The notes below the pieces were generated by a model that had not been told where the DNA came from, did no database searches, and saw nothing but the letters and a program-made list of their open reading frames with translations. Shown here in pieces: positions 1 to 7,906 of a stretch of 22,580 bases of DNA. Numbering within the stretch: the first letter of the stretch is position 1; each line of letters starts with the position of its first letter. This DNA comes from Puniceicoccales bacterium (GTDB lineage Bacteria > Verrucomicrobiota > Verrucomicrobiia > Opitutales > JAIRLG01), in the NCBI GenBank assembly GCA_031278595.1, contig JAITKE010000031.1, positions 1-22,580 on the forward strand. Reading direction: 5' to 3'. The position numbers and the translations under genes were made by a program.

Positions 1-526
1 GGGTCATCTCGGGGGAGAAATGGTCCATGGTCCGGTCGCTCTCGTCGATTTCGGAAACCACCCATTCGCCGGCCGCGTCGTAATGGGCCGGCGCCACCCG
101 AGCATCGCAGAAAAGTCCGCCCAACAGATAGCTGCAGGGAATTCCTTGGGATCGCAGGATGTGGATGAAGGTACCGGTTGTGGTCGTCTTGCCATTGGAG
201 CCGACGATGGCGATGAGTTTCTTTCCCTCCACCATCCGGGCCCAGAAAACCCCTCGGCGGGTCAGGGGCAGCCGTCGTTCCAGGGCCTTTTGGTAGAGCG
301 GATGGTCCTCGTGGATGGCGCTGGAAAAGAGGACCTCGTCGATGTTTTGGGGAATTTCCGGAAAGGCCAGCAGGAGTACCCGGGCCGTTTCGAGGAGCTG
401 CCGCACCCGTTCGGACAGGCCGTCGTCCCAGCCGTAGACCGCGTGCCCCTGTTCCGCCAGGTAGATGGCCAACGGGGCCATTCCCATGCCTCCCACACCC
501 AAGAGTAGATAGGATTTTTTTTCCAT
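1..526 (-). CDS. murC: UDP-N-acetylmuramate--L-alanine ligase, N-terminal part (runs off left edge)
   Basis: The minus-strand frame opens at an ATG at 526-524 and stays open to base 1, giving 175 codons of a protein usually about 450-480 residues long. It begins MEKKSYLLLGVGGMGMAPLA, the glycine-rich nucleotide-binding loop of MurC-type Mur ligases. A P-loop GSNGKTTTT follows near residues 112-120, then EIDESD near 163-168, the usual E-x-DESD of the family. Most MurC proteins have His where this one has Asn in the P-loop. MurC adds L-alanine to UDP-MurNAc in the cytoplasm, the first amino-acid step of the peptidoglycan stem peptide, so the organism makes a cell wall. The C-terminal ligase domain is outside the window, so Mpl or another Mur-like ligase is not fully excluded. 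No clear Shine-Dalgarno is seen. folD is divergent from it. Confidence 0.85.
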   Translation of the reverse strand, partial: MEKKSYLLLGVGGMGMAPLAIYLAEQGHAVYGWDDGLSERVRQLLETARVLLLAFPEIPQNIDEVLFSSAIHEDHPLYQKALERRLPLTRRGVFWARMVEGKKLIAIVGSNGKTTTTGTFIHILRSQGIPCSYLLGGLFCDARVAPAHYDAAGEWVVSEIDESDRTMDHFSPEMT

Positions 527-611
527 AAATGGGATTTTTTCTGTAAAATGTGGGATAAAATTGCCATTGAAAGGATTAAGGGTGTTTTTGTTTTCCGTGC
601 GTTTATTTTTT

Positions 612-714
612 GTGCGCCGCCTTGGCGTGGGCCAGCCGTGGGGCGGAGCCCTCACGGCTGGTCCTCGCCGTCCGCGCAGCGGACGAGAGCCCGTAGGGCT
701 CCAAGGCGGCGCAC
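612..714. repeat. Three-hairpin nested palindrome, element A
   Basis: A 14-bp outer inverted repeat (612-625 with 701-714, GTGCGCCGCCTTGG) encloses three successive hairpins. The first is long: 632-644 with 648-661, loop GGA, one bulge. The second is GTCCGC/GCGGAC at 670-675/679-684 with loop GCA. The third is GAGCCC/GGGCTC at 687-692/696-701 with loop GTA. Read on the minus strand the order is short-short-long, and the first ~45 bases closely resemble element E (14307-14407). It lies between divergent murC and folD. The element is seen directly; its function is unknown. Confidence 0.85.
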
Positions 715-766
715 CCCATGACGACAGGAGAAAGACTTGCCCCTGGAGCAAGATTAATTCGGCATA

Positions 767-1678
767 ATGGGCCCTAGGGCACAGATCATCGACGGGAAAA
801 AGCTGGCGGAGGCCCTGTACCGGGAACTGCGCCTGAAAATGCAGGGATTGGAGGGAAATCCGCCACCGGCCCTGGCTCTGGTCTGCGTCGGCGAGCATCC
901 GGAGTCCCGAATCTACCTGCGGCAGAAGCGGAAAGCGGCCGAGAGCCTCGGCATCCGCATACAACCGGAGCTCTTGCCGGCCGAGGCCGGTCGGGAGGAG
1001 ATTTTCGCCACCATCGACCGACTCAATATGGACTCTGCCGTCCACGGAATTCTCGTCCAATCGCCGCTGCCCCGACGCTCCCTGGAGGTCGAGGTCTTCA
1101 ACCGCGTCGCGGCGGAGAAGGATGTGGATGGCTTCGGGGCCCTCAACCTCGGCAAGCTCTGCCAGGGAGATTTTTCTGGATTCTGGCCCTGCACACCGGC
1201 GGGCGTGCACCGGATTCTTCGCTCGACCGGCATTCCCATCCAGGGGAAGCACGCCGTTATCCTGGGCCGCAGCCTCATCGTCGGCAAGCCTTTGGGGCTG
1301 ATCTTGCTGCAGCGCGGCCCCTGGGCCGATGCGACGGTGAGCCTGGGGCATTCGAAGAGCCAGAACCTGGCTGAATTCACCCGTCAGGCCGATATTTTGG
1401 TCAGCGCCATGGGCCAGCCAGCCCGGATCAAGGCCTCCATGCTGAAGCCCGGGGCCATCGTCATCGACGTGGGCCTCACGCGTGTTCCCGATCCCGGTCA
1501 GGCCTCGGGCCATCGGCTCCAGGGCGATGTCGACTTCGACGAAGTGGCTCCGGTGGCCTCCTTCCTAACCCCAGTCCCGGGTGGCGTGGGGCCGATGACC
1601 ATCGCCGAACTGATGGCCAATACCCTGAAGGCCTACGAACGGCAGACCGGTTGGGTTTTTCCCTTCGGAGGAACTTGA
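767..1678 (+). CDS. folD: Bifunctional methylenetetrahydrofolate dehydrogenase / methenyl-THF cyclohydrolase
   Basis: The 303-residue product is slightly longer than the usual ~285-300. FolD interconverts 5,10-methylene-, 5,10-methenyl- and 10-formyl-tetrahydrofolate with NADP, supplying one-carbon units for purines and formyl-Met. Family residues are in place: Tyr50 and Lys54 in ESRIYLRQKRKA, Gln98 in QSPLP, Asp121 in KDVDGF, then PCTPAG, the dinucleotide-binding GRSLIVGKP, GDVDF and the C-terminal TPVPGGVGPMT signature. The ATG at 767 puts these residues at the E. coli numbering, which supports this start. The start is preceded by an imperfect copy of itself (about 736-760). It is divergent from murC and followed by a repeat-rich spacer before priA. 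Confidence 0.95.
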   Translation: MGPRAQIIDGKKLAEALYRELRLKMQGLEGNPPPALALVCVGEHPESRIYLRQKRKAAESLGIRIQPELLPAEAGREEIFATIDRLNMDSAVHGILVQSPLPRRSLEVEVFNRVAAEKDVDGFGALNLGKLCQGDFSGFWPCTPAGVHRILRSTGIPIQGKHAVILGRSLIVGKPLGLILLQRGPWADATVSLGHSKSQNLAEFTRQADILVSAMGQPARIKASMLKPGAIVIDVGLTRVPDPGQASGHRLQGDVDFDEVAPVASFLTPVPGGVGPMTIAELMANTLKAYERQTGWVFPFGGT

Positions 1679-1754
1679 GAATTGCCCCTGTCCTAGGCGT
1701 TCCGGGTGGATTTGTTCTCGGTAATATTTTATTCTCGGCAGCGATGGTGAATAG

Positions 1755-1879
1755 TTTTCCCGGATCGAATTTTCTCGAATCGAATTCTTCCGAATCTGTT
1801 TTTCCCAAATCCAGTTTTTCTGAGTTCAATTTCCCCGGATATCGGATTTTTCCCGAATTCAATTTTCCCGAGTCTTCGG
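1755..1879. repeat. Eight degenerate tandem units of ~15 nt, consensus TTTTCCCGAATCGAA
   Basis: Units start at 1755, 1770, 1785, 1800, 1815, 1830, 1847 and 1863. The first five are exactly 15 nt, the next ones 16-17 nt. Because the period is a multiple of three, both strands can be read as pentapeptide-like frames (for example FPESN-like on + and GKIEF-like on -). No start, ribosome site or conserved context supports translation. The array fills most of the 337-bp spacer between folD and priA, immediately before element B. Confidence 0.8.
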
Positions 1880-1885
1880 TTTTTT

Positions 1886-1973
1886 TGCGGCTGTCTTTGC
1901 CGCATGAAAAGTCTCCTTTTCATGCGGTGGCTCGCTCCGCGAGCAATCCCTTCGGGATCCAAAGACAGCCGCA
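1886..1973. repeat. Three-hairpin nested palindrome, element B
   Basis: Outer inverted repeat of 13 bp, TGCGGCTGTCTTT at 1886-1898 with its complement at 1961-1973. Inside are a 12-bp hairpin (1900-1911/1916-1927, loop TCTC), a 6-bp hairpin GCTCGC/GCGAGC (1930-1935/1939-1944, loop TCC) and a 5-bp hairpin ATCCC/GGGAT (1946-1950/1954-1958, loop TTC). The order long-short-short equals that of element A and the reverse complement of E and F, although the stem sequences differ. It lies between folD and priA. Confidence 0.85.
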
Positions 1974-2015
1974 TCCCGACGATCCCGACGGAACTCTTCC
2001 GCCCCGCCTCATCCC

Positions 2016-4514
2016 ATGCCTATGGCCCTGCTCCTGGCTGAAGTTTTCGTCCTGAGGGCCTCGCCGAAGCCCCTCATCTACGGCTTGCCGGAGGAGCTGC
2101 GTCCCCGAGTGCGGGCTGGCTCCCTCGTCCAGGTCCCCCTGCGCCGGCAGAAACTCCCGGGCCTGGTGTGGCGCCTCTTCTCTCCCGAGAAAAAGCCCCC
2201 TTTCGCCGTCCGGCCCATCGCCGAGCTGTGGGACGAGTGCTGGGCCCTGCCGCCAACCCTGCTCCAGCTGCTGGAGTGGGTCTCGAAGTACTACGGCGCT
2301 TCACTGAGCAGCTGCATCGACCTCGCCCTGCCGAAGTCAATTTTCCGGACGACGAAGCGCGGGCGCGCAAAGGCGGCGCCGGGGGAAAGCACCGAAAACG
2401 ACGGCCAAGTTCAGGAAGCAAAGGAGGCGCTGGGGGAAAACATTGGAGGCGATGCCCAAACTCAGGCCGGTCCGGTTCCGATTCCCACGCTTTCGCCGGA
2501 GCAGGCGGCGGCGGTGGAGGATGTCCTGAACTCCTATCGGCAGCGGCGCTTCGTCGCCCATCTGCTCTACGGGGTCACCGGCTCCGGCAAGACTGATGTC
2601 TACCTGCAGGTCATGGAAAAGGTTCTGGCCGACGGTGACGAAGTGCTCTACCTGGTGCCGGAGCTCTCGCTGACCCCCCAGACCCTCCGGCGCCTTCGGG
2701 AGCGCTTTGCCGGCCACCATGAAGTGGCGGTCTGGCACAGCGGCCTGGGCGAGAGAGAGAAGCGCGGTGCCTGGGAAGCCATCGCCTCGGGAAAGGCAAA
2801 GATCGTCGTCGGTGCCCGTTCCGCCCTTTTCCTGCCGCAACGGCAGCTGCGCCTGATCATCGTCGACGAGGAACACGACAGCTCCTATAAGCAGAACGAG
2901 AACCCTCGCTACCACGGGCGCGACGTGGCGATCTATCGGGCCTTCCTCCACGGCGCGCTCTGCATCCTCGGCTCGGCCACTCCGTCGCTGGAGACATTTT
3001 TCAACACGCGCCAACGGGGATTTCGCCTCAACTCCCTGCCGCGGCGGGTCGACCGGCGCAGCCTGCCCATCATCCACGTGGCGGACATGCGCCACGAGAG
3101 GAACGGCCGCCTACCGGCCCTCTTCTCCCGCCAGCTGCTGGACCGGCTCCGGGAACGGCTGGAGCGGAAGGAGCAGAGCATTCTCTTCCTCAACCGCCGC
3201 GGCTATGCCTCGACCTACCTCTGCACCGGCTGCGACTACGTCGCCACCTGTCCCAGCTGCAGCGTTTCGCTGACCTACCACCGCGTCCCGGAGTGCCTGA
3301 GCTGCCACCTCTGCGGATACCGGGAAGCCCTGGCAAGCCGCTGTCCCCGCTGCGCCTCGCCGGAGCTCCGGCTGCTCGGTTCCGGAACCCAGAAGGCGGA
3401 AGCCGTGCTGCAAAAAATTTTCCCCCAGGCGAATTGTATTCGGATCGACTCCGATACGGCCTCGCAGCGCAAGGCCCTGCCGGTACTGCTGGAAAAATTC
3501 CGGCGCGGGGAGGCGGAAATCCTCATCGGCACCCAGATGATCTCCAAGGGATTGGATTTCCCGAACGTGACCCTGGTCGGCCTGCTGCAAGGCGATCTCT
3601 CGCTCCACGTGCCGGACTTTCGCTCGGGCGAACGTACCTTCCAGCTCATCTCCCAGGTGGCCGGACGGGCGGGTAGGGGGGAGAGACCGGGCGAAGTGGT
3701 CCTCCAGACCTTTCTACCCCAGAGCGAGCTCCTGCGCTGGGCACAGCACGCGCAGTTCGAGGAATTCGCCGAGGAGGAGCTGCGGCTGCGGCAGCAGCTG
3801 GGCTATCCTCCCTATCGCCACATTATCCGCCACCTCCTGCGCGGGAAAAATGCTGAAGCGACGGCCCATCAGGCTTCAGCCTGGGGAGATTTTCTCCGCC
3901 AACGGCTCAATCCCTCCTCCATCGAGCTGCGGGGACCGGCGAGCTCGAGCATCGGAAAGATCCACAACTACCACCGCCACACGCTCTTCTTCTTTGTGGC
4001 CCATGTGTCCCAAACCCTGCCTCTCCTCCTGCAATTGCGCGAGAACTTCCCCTGGCCGCGCTTTATCCCCGACTTCTGGGATGTTGATCCCCTTGACATG
4101 AGCTACTGGGGCAATAGGAGCCGATCAGGCGTGTTTTTTGGGCGCGATGGCCCCTTTGCGAAGCAAAGGCGGCCCTGTGCCCGCTCTGCGGTGCGGGCTC
4201 AGGGCCGTGGGCGCCGGCCGCGCGGCGCCGCCGCGCGCCGGCGACCGGCCATCGCGCCAAAACCGCAGGCAACTCAGATCATTCTTCGACGACAGCCCAA
4301 ACCACAGATTCGAATCAGCTTGCTCCTCAACAGTGGCCAAGCCAAGTCGTCGAGCCGCATAAGCCGCAAACTCAACTCAGATCATTCTTCGACGACAGCC
4401 AAAACCACAGATTCGAATCAGCTTGCTCCTCAACAGTGGCCAAGCCAAGTCGCAATCTCAACTCAGCTCATTCCTCGACGATGGCCAGGAAGTGATTGGT
4501 GCCGTTGTGGATAA
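2016..4514 (+). CDS. priA: Primosomal replication-restart helicase PriA with an aberrant C-terminal tail
   Basis: PriA is a 3'-5' superfamily-2 DNA helicase that reloads the replisome at stalled forks. The N-terminal DNA-binding domain precedes Walker A GVTGSGKT (residues 186-193), the DEEH box (284-287), GSATPSLE, the zinc-binding Cys pairs (403/406, 412/415, 430/433, 443/446), IGTQMISKGLDFPNVTLVG and QVAGRAGRGERPG. PriA proteins normally end soon after a D-V-D-P motif; here DVDPLDM ends at residue 695 (base 4100). The frame then continues 137 codons through element C and two direct repeats to a TAA that overlaps the end of the convergent gene at 4468. The tail is basic, repeat-derived and almost certainly not native. 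Residues ~118-151 hold a 17-residue tandem repeat. ATG 2016 is used; ATG 2022 is equally possible. Confidence 0.93.
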   Translation: MPMALLLAEVFVLRASPKPLIYGLPEELRPRVRAGSLVQVPLRRQKLPGLVWRLFSPEKKPPFAVRPIAELWDECWALPPTLLQLLEWVSKYYGASLSSCIDLALPKSIFRTTKRGRAKAAPGESTENDGQVQEAKEALGENIGGDAQTQAGPVPIPTLSPEQAAAVEDVLNSYRQRRFVAHLLYGVTGSGKTDVYLQVMEKVLADGDEVLYLVPELSLTPQTLRRLRERFAGHHEVAVWHSGLGEREKRGAWEAIASGKAKIVVGARSALFLPQRQLRLIIVDEEHDSSYKQNENPRYHGRDVAIYRAFLHGALCILGSATPSLETFFNTRQRGFRLNSLPRRVDRRSLPIIHVADMRHERNGRLPALFSRQLLDRLRERLERKEQSILFLNRRGYASTYLCTGCDYVATCPSCSVSLTYHRVPECLSCHLCGYREALASRCPRCASPELRLLGSGTQKAEAVLQKIFPQANCIRIDSDTASQRKALPVLLEKFRRGEAEILIGTQMISKGLDFPNVTLVGLLQGDLSLHVPDFRSGERTFQLISQVAGRAGRGERPGEVVLQTFLPQSELLRWAQHAQFEEFAEEELRLRQQLGYPPYRHIIRHLLRGKNAEATAHQASAWGDFLRQRLNPSSIELRGPASSSIGKIHNYHRHTLFFFVAHVSQTLPLLLQLRENFPWPRFIPDFWDVDPLDMSYWGNRSRSGVFFGRDGPFAKQRRPCARSAVRAQGRGRRPRGAAARRRPAIAPKPQATQIILRRQPKPQIRISLLLNSGQAKSSSRISRKLNSDHSSTTAKTTDSNQLAPQQWPSQVAISTQLIPRRWPGSDWCRCG
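2367..2468 (+). repeat. Two in-frame 51-nt tandem copies within priA
   Basis: Copies at 2367-2417 and 2418-2468 share the start GCAAAGG(C/A)GGCGC and encode 17-residue units beginning AKAAPGESTEN and AKEALGENIGG. They sit between the N-terminal DNA-binding domain and the helicase core, at a likely flexible linker, so they should not disturb the enzyme. Confidence 0.75.
4136..4262. repeat. Three-hairpin nested palindrome, element C (subfamily 2)
   Basis: The outer stem includes GGCGCGATGGCC (4141-4152) and GGCCATCGCGCC (4247-4258), extended by TTTT/AAAA with one bulged G. Inside are CCTTTGC/GCAAAGG (4153-4159/4163-4169, loop GAA), a two-part hairpin CGGCCCTG/CAGGGCCG (4170-4177/4200-4207) with inner GCCCGC/GCGGGC, and a 14-bp GC-only hairpin (4212-4226/4230-4243, loop GCC, one bulge). 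The outer stem is the same as in element D at 14518-14637, and the interior matches D in reverse orientation. It now lies inside the extended priA frame. Confidence 0.9.
4270..4452. repeat. Two 80-bp direct repeats carrying fragments of an OTU-gene 3' end
   Basis: Copies at 4270-4349 and 4373-4452 (offset 103) differ at about one base. Each begins with a stretch resembling 4459-4487, the last codons and stop of the adjacent OTU gene. On the minus strand the copies read A-V-V-E-E-stop against L-A-I-V-E-E-stop in the gene. They therefore look like partial duplications of that gene's 3' end plus flank. They separate element C from the gene. Confidence 0.85.
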
Positions 4515-6150
4515 ATTTGACGAGCTTGGGGTATTTCTCTGAGATGTGTTTTTTGATGGAGTCGGCAAAAGTTTCTAGGCCTTGGTCATCATCGCAAATG
4601 AAAGTGTCTCCTTTGTTTCCGTCGTGAAAATTTACAGTCATTTTCCCTACCCTCCCGATCGCCATCACAGGTAATTTTAATGTTTTAACCATACCCTCTA
4701 AATCCTGAGGACAAATCTCGAGCCAGAGTTGGTTGTTGGAAAGTGTTTTTAGGTATTGCCTGTAAAATGTTGGGTATAATTTGTGGGTTTGTTCGGCTTC
4801 TCTTCGATATCGCTCGAGACTGTCATGCGTGCTAGAACTGACTCGTGCGTTTAAATCGGCTAAAATCAGGCGGGTTGATAGCTCGAATGCTCTAAGGGCC
4901 ATTTCTTGGATTTTCTCCATTCGAATATCCTCTGGTCTCAAGGCTGGGGGTAAGATGAGTGGATCTTGCGAATTGGCGGGCCTTCCCTCTATTTCTCTCA
5001 GGGGTAGGACGTCGGCTAGGCACGATCGCAATTGAGCCCAGTTATCCTCGATAATACGTCTTTTTGCGTATTCTGCCATTTTTACTCGCAGGCTATTCAT
5101 CAGTTGATAGTCCTCTGACTGAGGGCGCAGGGCATTGTAGGTCTTCGGTATTTTTACCCATTGCCTGATATCCTGTGAGCTATCCCGTGATTGCAGGTCC
5201 TGAAGCGAGCGCAGCGCGGCCCAATAGCCGCAATTCCCATCGGACGAAACGTCTTCGATCTTCCAGCGGGGATTGAGCATCCGGACGAAACGCCCAATGT
5301 GCTCAAGGGCCGTTTGTGGGGAAGCCGTACTCCGGGATGGGTGCTGAGCGTCCTGGTTTTCGCGGTTCCTTACGCCGGTACCCCTTTCGCTTTTCCGGGA
5401 AGAAGGTTCTGTTGGGGTCGAGCTCGCCGGCGGAGGAACGGGCGTTGGGGCTGGATGCTCCTGCGGCGAATTGGGCGTCTGTCCTGAACGGGTCTGTGGG
5501 GAAGAAGATTCGAAGACGCATACTCGGATGAAGAGAATCTTGGCCGGTGTGGCTGCTGAGGGGGGAAGATAGACGAATAGAGAAAACCCACAGCCGTTAG
5601 ATAGGCTGGAGATATTGAGGGATTCATTGCGGCTCTTGTCCCGCAGATGATAGTGCCGAACGAGGAAGTGATTGGGTAGAGAAACGCAATGAGCCTGCTC
5701 CTGAGTCGGATCGGCCGATTGATCGTAGGGGTGTTGCCATCGATTGCCCCCGAATATCCTCACAGCGAGGGGGTAGACAGCGGAAGTGACCGGAAGAATG
5801 CTCGCCGGCAGGACGAAGGGAATTGAAGAATCTTCTTCAACGCTGTCTTTGGTTATGCTCCACAGATGATAGGATACATTTTCCTTCGGAATTCCGAGTT
5901 GAGCAGGCCAGGGGGTGGCTTCAGATTTGGTTTGTAGTATTTGACCTAAAGCTTCGACGTATTCGTCTTTTGGTTCGTTAGATGGGTTTCTTGGATTACG
6001 TGCCGCCTTCATATGGAGAGCGTCGAAATCGGAAAAGCTCTCCCATTGGCTAACGATCTGCGCAGAGCTCAAGCTGCAACTGCGGGCGATTAGGAGCGCA
6101 AGGCCGTTCCATCGAAGAAGAGCAATGGAGCGCGCGAAGAGAGTAGTCAT
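4468..6150 (-). CDS. Exported OTU-domain cysteine protease, paralog 1 (Cys/His intact)
   Basis: A 560-residue protein. The N terminus is a Sec-type signal: hydrophobic residues ~10-24, then SLSSA before Gln31 as a plausible cleavage site. Residues ~30-210 form the domain shared by all five paralogs (NVSYHLWSI, NRWQHPYDQSADP, SLPNHFL, VYLPPS). A Pro/Ser/Thr-rich insert follows (about 220-285) that the paralog at 14659 lacks. The C-terminal domain has the OTU signature SSDGNCGYWAALRSL with Cys307 (bases 5230-5232) and a terminal NGTNHFLAIVEE with His553. OTU enzymes cleave ubiquitin chains, and bacterial ones are known as effectors; the substrate here is inferred only. It is last of three co-directional paralogs, 138 bp after the previous gene. 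Its 3' end overlaps the extended priA frame. Confidence 0.75.
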   Translation of the reverse strand: MTTLFARSIALLRWNGLALLIARSCSLSSAQIVSQWESFSDFDALHMKAARNPRNPSNEPKDEYVEALGQILQTKSEATPWPAQLGIPKENVSYHLWSITKDSVEEDSSIPFVLPASILPVTSAVYPLAVRIFGGNRWQHPYDQSADPTQEQAHCVSLPNHFLVRHYHLRDKSRNESLNISSLSNGCGFSLFVYLPPSAATPAKILFIRVCVFESSSPQTRSGQTPNSPQEHPAPTPVPPPASSTPTEPSSRKSERGTGVRNRENQDAQHPSRSTASPQTALEHIGRFVRMLNPRWKIEDVSSDGNCGYWAALRSLQDLQSRDSSQDIRQWVKIPKTYNALRPQSEDYQLMNSLRVKMAEYAKRRIIEDNWAQLRSCLADVLPLREIEGRPANSQDPLILPPALRPEDIRMEKIQEMALRAFELSTRLILADLNARVSSSTHDSLERYRREAEQTHKLYPTFYRQYLKTLSNNQLWLEICPQDLEGMVKTLKLPVMAIGRVGKMTVNFHDGNKGDTFICDDDQGLETFADSIKKHISEKYPKLVKFIHNGTNHFLAIVEE

Positions 6151-6288
6151 GCTGAAATCATCTGGGATTAATAGGCCTCTCGTGCGGAAAATGCTCTATT
6201 GGTAAAGGATTTTTCAGCCTCGATGGGACTCGCTGGCGCGTGAAAAGGTGATTTTATTCGGCGAAAGGACTGTGGTCTAGTCAAATCT

Positions 6289-7851
6289 TCAGTCTCCTGC
6301 CGCCGGTGGTGACTCCGGAGGAGGGTCGAAAAGGATAACTCCGGAATGACCGGGCCCTTGGCGGTAGATTTTAAGGACAGCAGGATTGCGAAGATGCTCT
6401 TCGATCGCAGCGCGCCCCTTGGGAGTATCTGCATGCGTCTCCGGTCCACCCTCTAGTGGGAAAAATTTCCCTCCTGTGCTCCTGTCGTCATGCTTGCCTA
6501 AAATCAGTATGGGGCCGCCGATGATCTTGGCCAGTTCCGGAATATCTCTGGCCTCATTTAATTGGTAGGCCGCGTCGCCCTCGGGTGCGTAGGCCCTAAT
6601 GCCATTCACGTAACTTATTAGCTCATTTTGCCCCATGTGCAGGACCTGACGAAGCTGGATTACACGCTGCAGGTTGTCCAGGTATCTCCGGGGAATGCCG
6701 GTTTTTATCACGCAATCCTTGATGTCCCGAGCGAATTGCCTCTCTTTCTCATTTAATTCCACAATATCCTGCGAGCTTGGATTTTCTTTGGCGACGTAGG
6801 CTCGCAAGCATTCGAGGTGCTTAGCCATCAGCGCTCGCATTATGGAAAGCTGCAGTTCTTTTCTCAGCTCGTATACCAGGTTTAAATCTTCTCCGCTTGG
6901 GTGCTCCGCGTTGAAGGTTTCCGGTAGGTTCCTGAGTCGATTCGGCTCTCCCGCGTCACCTTGGGGAAACAAATCCCTTGGCACCGGTGCTTGGGATTGC
7001 AAATCCTTTAGTGCCCGTAGCACCGCCAGGTAGTCGTTGTTGGGGCCCGAGTCGGCCATTTCAATTTTCGGGCGAGATCGGAGTTTTTGAATGAAACGCT
7101 CTGCTTCGTTGTTTGATTTCCAAATGCGGGCTCGGATGACCAGGACTTGTGGAGCGGCGTCGCCAGATAATGGGGGGAGGAGAACAATAGAGAAGAAGCC
7201 TTGCTTGTGTTGAAAAGGACTGATATCCATCTGCTCGCCGTTCTTCGGACTGGCTGGATTATAATTCCGTAGAAGAAAATTACTGGGTAGGGAGATGCGA
7301 TGAGGTTGTGCTTGGACTGGGTTGGACCCTTGGGCTGGAGTAGGCGCTTGAGGTGGATTGGATGCTTGAACTAGGCCAGGTGCCTGGTCCCAAGGGTGTT
7401 GCCAGAGATTATTCGGCCAAAATATTTTTACGGCGCAGAAGCGGATTTCATTGGAGGGCGTAACGCTCGATGGCAATTGAAAGGGAGTCTTGATGCTGTC
7501 AGAGGAAGGGGCAGGGGGATTGCGGGAAGCGCGAGCGCCGCGAGGGGCAACAGGAGCAGGGCTGGCTACATCGGGGTAGATATCCCGTATGTGATAGGAA
7601 ATAGGGCCATCCTGTGCCCCCAATCGCAGCAGCCAAGATTCGATTTCTTCCCGTCGCCTTCGGTCATTTTCTTTTAGTGTTTCAGTGAGCTCATGCTGTG
7701 CTTCCTTCCAGAAATCGTCGACCTGATCCTTCGTATAGGTTTGCCACAGAGATTCGGGAATGGCGTAGCCGCCGGGCGTAAGGCTAAGAATATAAAGGCC
7801 GAGGCCGAGCTCCTTCAGGTGAAGGCGGGAAGTTTTTTGGAAAATGCTCAT
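6289..7851 (-). CDS. OTU-family paralog 2, probable pseudoenzyme (Cys replaced by Asn)
   Basis: A 520-residue protein with a hydrophobic N-terminal segment (about 14-27) ending GYA before Ile31, a plausible signal peptidase site. The shared N-terminal domain is present (ISYHIRDIYPD, NLWQHPWDQ, SLPSNFLLRNY, VLLPPL, VLVIRARIW). It contains a Pro/Gln-rich insert around residues 159-184. An ungapped alignment to paralog 1 from PKIE onward places Asn272 (in GPNNDYLAVLRAL) at the catalytic Cys and Gly-Pro in place of Asp-Gly. A C-terminal GHSGVIL keeps His502. Loss of the nucleophile predicts no protease activity; a binding or decoy role is possible but is inference. It is the middle gene of three, 55 bp after the gene upstream. 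The tail after the His motif is Pro-rich (PPPESPPAAGD), unlike the others. Confidence 0.7.
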   Translation of the reverse strand: MSIFQKTSRLHLKELGLGLYILSLTPGGYAIPESLWQTYTKDQVDDFWKEAQHELTETLKENDRRRREEIESWLLRLGAQDGPISYHIRDIYPDVASPAPVAPRGARASRNPPAPSSDSIKTPFQLPSSVTPSNEIRFCAVKIFWPNNLWQHPWDQAPGLVQASNPPQAPTPAQGSNPVQAQPHRISLPSNFLLRNYNPASPKNGEQMDISPFQHKQGFFSIVLLPPLSGDAAPQVLVIRARIWKSNNEAERFIQKLRSRPKIEMADSGPNNDYLAVLRALKDLQSQAPVPRDLFPQGDAGEPNRLRNLPETFNAEHPSGEDLNLVYELRKELQLSIMRALMAKHLECLRAYVAKENPSSQDIVELNEKERQFARDIKDCVIKTGIPRRYLDNLQRVIQLRQVLHMGQNELISYVNGIRAYAPEGDAAYQLNEARDIPELAKIIGGPILILGKHDDRSTGGKFFPLEGGPETHADTPKGRAAIEEHLRNPAVLKIYRQGPGHSGVILFDPPPESPPAAGD

Positions 7852-7906
7852 GGTTTTTTTCGCAAGTAAACGCTTATGGGTCTCTGTAAATTAAGAACCT
7901 CCTCCT

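Noticed and set aside
20..508. 162-codon plus-strand frame opposite murC
   Set aside because: It is antisense to a clear MurC reading frame with conserved motifs and has no features of its own.
612..714. tRNA-like cloverleaf reading of the three-hairpin elements
   Set aside because: Arm lengths, 3-nt loops and the absence of a 7-nt anticodon loop, a T-loop sequence and a tRNA-type acceptor end do not fit tRNA.
561..767. 68-codon plus-strand frame upstream of folD
   Set aside because: It runs straight through the palindromes of element A; composition is explained by the repeat.
1651..2055. Pentapeptide-repeat frame overlapping folD end and priA start
   Set aside because: The periodicity comes from the 15-nt DNA array; it overlaps two real genes and has no supported start.
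4270..4452. CRISPR array
   Set aside because: Only two 80-bp copies, derived from a gene end, with no regular short repeat-spacer pattern or cas genes.
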